Assembly: GCA_020809705.1 (NCBI GenBank) | Contig: CP085835.1 | Location: 1,860,001 to 1,924,000 of the forward strand | Reading direction: 5' to 3' | Length of the DNA: 64,000 nt | Origin: Calonectria ilicicola | Lineage: Eukaryota > Ascomycota > Sordariomycetes > Hypocreales > Nectriaceae | Part shown: one piece after another, positions 59,098 through 64,000 of the stretch | How positions within the stretch are numbered: the first letter of the stretch is position 1 | How the letters are laid out: each line of letters starts with the position of its first letter | Position numbers and translations under genes: made by a program | Notes under the pieces: model-generated | Told to the model about the DNA's origin: nothing | Databases searched by the model: none | The model's input: the letters and a program-made list of their open reading frames with translations, nothing else

Positions 59098-61934
59098 CCT
59101 GTCACAAGACGAGGCCAGGGGTAGGCATAATAACTGTGTTGTGCGATGAAGAGGGCAGAAGGCTCTCACTACGGTTGGCTAATATTAACATTGTATGTAT
59201 GTGTGGTACATATGTGACTCCACATATGATTACCTGTGTGATCTGTGATAGTATTCTTTCTTTTAAATTTGTTTGGTTTTTTAAATTGTAATTATTTTTT
59301 TTTTAATTTATAGTTAGGATGTATAATTTATATATTTTGATTTTTTTAATAATTTTTATTATTTATTTATTATTTGTATTAGTTTTTAGTTTATTAAGTG
59401 AATTTATTATTTATTTTATATATTTAATTTTATTATTATATTTATTATATTTTATTCTAATAGGCCTATTATTTTATTTATTTTAAAGATTTTATTTTAA
59501 GTATTTAGGATTATATCTTATATTTAAAGTAAAGAGTTTAATTAATTTAGATAATTTTAATAAAATTTTTTTATTAATTTTTTTAATTTTTTTAAATTAA
59601 TTTTTAATTATTATATAAATTTATTTTAATATTTTTATTTAATTAAGTAAATTAATTTTTTATTATTTTTATTATAAATATTTAAAATATTTTTAAATTT
59701 CTATTATTTTTTAATATTTCTTTAATTATTTTATTATATTATTTATTTTATAATATTTTAATATTTATTTTTATTAATTTTATTTTATTTTAAGATTATA
59801 AGTAATTTATAAATATAAACTTTTAATATATAAAAGCTATTATTAATCTTTAAATTTAAAAGAAAATTAATAATTATTATTTCTTTATATACTTTTAATA
59901 CTTTAAATAAATTATTTTATTTATTATCTTATTTCTTTTTTAATTAATTTATTATAATATTTTCTAAACTTATTATTATTAGATTATCTTTTTTAAACTT
60001 AAATACCTTTATATAATAAATATTTATATTATTTTTATATTTTTTTTATAATTATTTTATTAATATTTAAAACTATATTAAAATCCTTTTAAATTATATT
60101 ATTATAATATTTACCTTAATATACTTCTACTTTATTTATTTTATTAGATTTAGTGAGTAGGGGGTAGGTAATTTTATTTTAATTTATAGATTAAAATTAT
60201 AATTAATAAAAAAGGATGATATCCTTATTATCTTATTAATTTAATTATTTATAATAAATTTAGCTAGGGAAAGTTAGTTAATTTAATTATTTTAAATAAA
60301 ATTAATAAATATATAAAGGTATTTATTTATTATAATATTAATAATTTCTATTTAGTTATTTATTTTTAAGTAAAAAGTTAAATTAATATATAATTTAATT
60401 CTTAATTATTTATTAAGTTATTTCTAGAATATAAAGATAAATGCTAACCCTCTATCTAATATTATAAAATTAGGTGTACTATATAATTTATAAATATTTT
60501 AAATAAAGTATTCTATTAATTTCTTTATATTTAATATAGAAATAAATATTAAATATTATATTTTTATTAATTTATTTACTATTATTAAAATATATTAATA
60601 AATCTTATTATTTTAAATATATTTTAATAACTTAATAATATAATCTATAAATATATTTATCTATATATAAAATAATATATTTAGTAATTTAAAAAAACCT
60701 AATAATACTTTATATAGTATTTTTATTTGATTATAAAGTAAATATCCTTTTATAAACTTTATAATAAAGTATAATATCCTAGGCCACCAATAGCTACAAT
60801 TCATAAGATTAATTATTTTAATATAACCTAAGTAGCCTGCTAGGCCTAATATATATATTTTATATATTATAATATAATAGAGGTTAAGGTAATCTAGTAT
60901 AAAGATATAATTATAAAAGTAGATCAGGCCTTTAATAATCTTATATTTTACTTTATTATATTTTAATTTATTTTATAATTATTTAGGCTATTTTTATATT
61001 ATTTAATCTTATAATATTTTTATTATTTTTATTATTAATTTATTATAATTATATTCTTTATATATAAGATTAATTATAGTAATTTAATTAATATTCTTTA
61101 TTATTATTATTTCTTACTTATTTAAATAATTCTTTTATTATTATAAAGTTTAATTTCTTTTAAAGAAGGATTATATATTTTTAATCTTAGATATATTTAT
61201 TATTATTATTTATAGGTTTTATTTTTAGAAGTTGGCTAAGTATATTTAAAAGTATTATCTTTTTTTTTAATTAATATATTATTTAGAAATTAAATTATAC
61301 TAAGAATTTAGATTATTTAATTTATTTTTAATTAAATTATTTTATTATTATAAAGATTTAGAGGTTTTTATAGTTTATAATAATCTTAAAAGCTATTAAT
61401 AGGCCTACTAATTCTAGTTGCCATTCTTCTAGTACTTTAATAATAATTAGAAGTTCTTTATTATAGATTTTATAATTATATTTTATAATATTATATTTTA
61501 AAGAGAAAAATATAATAAAATAAAGCCTCTTATTCTTATTATATTATAATAATATACCTTTTAATACCTAATTTAATATATTTATTTTTATTATTATATA
61601 TTTTTTATAATTATAGTAAGTAAGTATAGGTACTTATATAAATTCCCTTTTTAATTATTTAAAGTATTTTATTTAAGTATTAGTTTATTTTTACTTCTTT
61701 TCTTTTTTTAATAATTATATTATTAGTTTAATAATTAAAGAATAGCTTTAAATAAATCTTTAATAGAAATTTATAAATTTAAGGAATTATTATAATTACT
61801 TAATTAATAAAAGTATTTACTAATTAATAATAACTTTAATTTTTTTTAGATTTATAATAAAGCTATTAGTAGATATAATAAGACTAAGGTATTTTATTCT
61901 TATTATATAGAACTTAGATTTCTTAATATCAATC
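59098..61934 (-). mobile_element. RIP-destroyed Ty3/Gypsy LTR retrotransposon, minus strand
   Basis: C- and G-poor DNA whose minus strand still shows pol order. At about 61,930-61,850 lies the region after the RT active site (DIKKSKFYIIRIKYLSLIIST). At 61,512-61,375 is the RNase H entry (YNYKIYNKELLIIIKVLEEW). At 60,930-60,725 is the integrase precore and zinc region (GLIYF...AGYLGYIK...YWWPRI). At 60,463-60,443 is the integrase core (LDRGLAF). Cys and His ligands read Tyr, as expected from C-to-T changes on either strand. The left 190 bp (59098-59290, starting TGTCACAAGACGAGG) keeps normal composition and may be its LTR end, directly abutting the ankyrin array. It cannot encode a functional protein. 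Confidence 0.75.
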
Positions 61935-62130
61935 TGTTATGACCCAGACACCTAAAGGCAGTAACCACCGGCAGAACCCTAACCAATTAAAATAAGACTA
62001 CCCTAGACCCACATAACCAACCAATAAGAGTAAAGTCGGACAACCTCCATTCAACATCACCAAAGATCACAATAAACAGTGTTGAACTGACCTTGTTTGA
62101 TTATTGTGATAATGGAATCTTAGATATAAT
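61935..62130. repeat. Normal-composition island, probable LTR
   Basis: A sharp return to balanced base composition begins at TGTTATGACCCAGACACC and fades after about 62,130. It lies exactly where the minus-strand RT reading breaks off, so it looks like the terminus (TG...) of an element inserted there. The outer end was not identified. Confidence 0.55.
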
Positions 62131-64000
62131 AGTATATAGATAGATTAGGTCTTACTATAAGGAAAGGAATTAATTAACTTTTAATATAATTTAATTACCT
62201 TAATTATAATTAATTATTATTTAATATAATACTTTTATTATTTTATTATTATAATATACTTAATTATTTTATTAATATTAATCTTTTATTTTAATTGGTT
62301 TATTTAATTAAGAAATTGATTAGATTATTATATATTAAAAGCTTTTATTTAATTAATTATCTATATCTTCAATTAAATAATATTATTAATATATTTACTT
62401 TAACCTTAAGTACCTCTACTAATTTACTTTAAAATTAATTATAAGAAAATATATTTATAGATTATAATAAGGATCTTAGAATAAAAGCTTTTAAAGAAGT
62501 TAGTAGTAAAGAAGATAATCTAGATAAGAGATATTATTAAAAATTTAAATAAGAAAACTAAAAATTAAGTAAATTATTTAATTAACTTACTATCTAATAT
62601 AAGTTTTTATAATAAAGGTTTAATAAAGTAAATAATATATAGGATTTTAAGGATATAATAAATACCTTAGGATAGTAATAAGTAAATATAATTTAAAACT
62701 ATTAATAATATTTATAGAAGCTTAGTAATTTTATTATTTATAAAAAAGACCTTAGAGAAATAATTAAGTCTAAAAAGCTATTTATATAGGAAGAAGATAT
62801 TATTATCTTATATAAATAGCTTATATAAGTTAAGAGTTATTAATCTTTTTATTTTTTAATATTTGGATAAAGTAAGAAACTAAGAGTTTAATATATTATA
62901 AAATAATTAGAAAAAAAATATTAAAAATAATATTTAAATATTTTAAAATCTTTATTATTATATTATAAGATTAAATTAATAATATAATTTAAAAACTTTT
63001 TAATTTTTTTAATAATTTTAAAAAGGAATTTTAAATTTAATTTAAAATAATTAATAAAAAATAAGTTACTTTAAGAGAATTAAGTAAATTATTTTAAAAA
63101 AGATCTTATAATAACTTTCTCTTTAACTTTTAATATTATATAATTAAACTAGATTAAATAAAAGAAATAATAATTAATAAATTCTATAAATAGCTTAAAG
63201 AAATAATTTAAGATAAAATATATTAACTTTTAAAGCCTTTTATAGAATTCTTTAAGTATATAATCTATATAATATAAATTAATAATTAATAATTTAAAAG
63301 AAAATAATAAAAAAATTATAAAAATAGGACTTAATTTACTAATATTAGAGCTAAATGAATTAAAAGTATAGCATATAGAACCTATTTAAGATCTATAGAA
63401 TTAAATATAATCTAGCAAAAGGATAAATCTAAGATTATATATTTTAATTATAAAAAGAAAGAATATAAATCTTTTGAATATTACTTTTTTAAAATAGAAA
63501 GTTAATTTAAACCTATTTAAGAAGGAAAATAGCTTAATATTATTAAAAATTCCATTAGTAATATATAAAAGAAGTAGACCTTTATATTAGAAGGAAAAAA
63601 TAATCTTATAAAAAAAACCACCTTTATTATTATTATTAAATATAAACTTATTACTATTATCAAATAATAAAAAAAATTATAAATTTTATAAAATTAAACT
63701 TATTTTATAATAAAAAACTAATAAAATTATTTAAAAAGTATAATTAATATAAAAAGAAGGTAAAGCTTATTTATTATATAAATAATTAAAAAGAGTTAAG
63801 AAAATCAAAATCCTAGTATTTATAATAAATATTCATACTAATAAACCTCCAGCTTAATAGAATACTTACACTTATAATAAATATAATAAAAGAAGATAAA
63901 TAATTAATATATAAAAAATAGCCTAATAAATTAAGGAATTATTATAAAATAAAGATAAAGTCTTCCTACTAGCTTAAAGTGAATAATAATTAGGGAACCT
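61935..64000 (+). mobile_element. RIP-destroyed LTR retrotransposon, plus strand, gag part (runs off window)
   Basis: Beyond the island the plus strand is again A/T-converted. At 63440-63481 it carries codons TAT-x2-TAT-x4-TAT-x4-TAT within a Lys-rich context (Y F N Y K K K E Y K S F E Y). This is the spacing of a gag CX2CX4HX4C zinc knuckle in which all four ligands became Tyr. It marks a gag region and its orientation. No pol is seen before the window ends. Copia and Gypsy both fit. Confidence 0.6.

Noticed and set aside
59070..59291. 73-codon frame at the array/transposon junction
   Set aside because: Spans the end of the ankyrin array and the LTR-like tract, so it is a chance frame.
1..64000. 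CRISPR arrays, bacterial operons or prophage
   Set aside because: No spaced direct repeats, ribosome-binding sites or operon spacing. Intron-bearing genes show nuclear fungal DNA.

Overview
The window reads as nuclear DNA of a filamentous ascomycete, most likely Eurotiomycete (Aspergillus/Penicillium-like). The grounds are short GT-AG introns of about 45-110 nt with CTAAC/CTGAC-type branch sites, fungus-specific families (Zn2Cys6 and DUF3425-type bZIP regulators, a LaeA-like methyltransferase, a BCS1-like AAA protein, SesB/NACHT/ankyrin proteins), dispersed 5S rRNA genes, and a right end converted to C- and G-poor DNA by repeat-induced point mutation (RIP). Exons were joined by eye using splice motifs and reading frame. 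Where the junctions gave an exact multiple of three and a recognisable family I treat the model as good.

Layout. 0-13 kb: a multi-pass membrane protein (-), a tRNA-Gln-like gene, a bZIP regulator, a second multi-pass membrane protein and an FAD oxidoreductase (-). 13-23 kb: two small secreted proteins (one 68 aa with four cysteines, one carrying a duplicated QGYVWREA module), a GNAT acetyltransferase, a Zn2Cys6 regulator and a secreted type-B carboxylesterase with a GC-AG intron. 22.9-27 kb: a fused SesB-like hydrolase-NACHT-ankyrin receptor (-). 28.9-38.6 kb: a 5S rRNA gene, an alpha/beta hydrolase with an Asp nucleophile, a BCS1-like AAA ATPase, an SDR, a secreted CrtC/AttH-like lipocalin protein and a LaeA-like methyltransferase. 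39-47 kb: a tiny 67-aa gene (-), an ankyrin protein without NACHT (-) and a third multi-pass membrane protein.

The most interesting part is 47.7-54.0 kb. Two divergent genes share a 1-kb intergenic region. One encodes a stand-alone SesB-like hydrolase whose last 30 residues carry AGNVLT..T..NH...I..GN.F. The other encodes a NACHT-ankyrin receptor whose first 40 residues carry the same pattern. This is the expected arrangement of an amyloid-templated NLR/effector pair (the HET-s/NWD2 and sigma/PP-motif logic): ligand sensing by the ankyrins would nucleate an N-terminal prion-like fold that is copied onto the effector's tail. The same window also holds the fused SesB-NACHT form, so both wirings of one effector occur within 30 kb.

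54-64 kb: a divergent 5S copy (-), then a membrane-ankyrin protein whose 3' end runs through a frameshift into seven decaying ankyrin units of about 108-116 bp. These pass into a RIP-destroyed block of nested LTR retrotransposons. A minus-strand Ty3/Gypsy pol (integrase, RNase H and RT still legible) is split inside RT by a plus-strand LTR element. That element's gag zinc knuckle survives only as four tyrosine codons at the metal-ligand positions.
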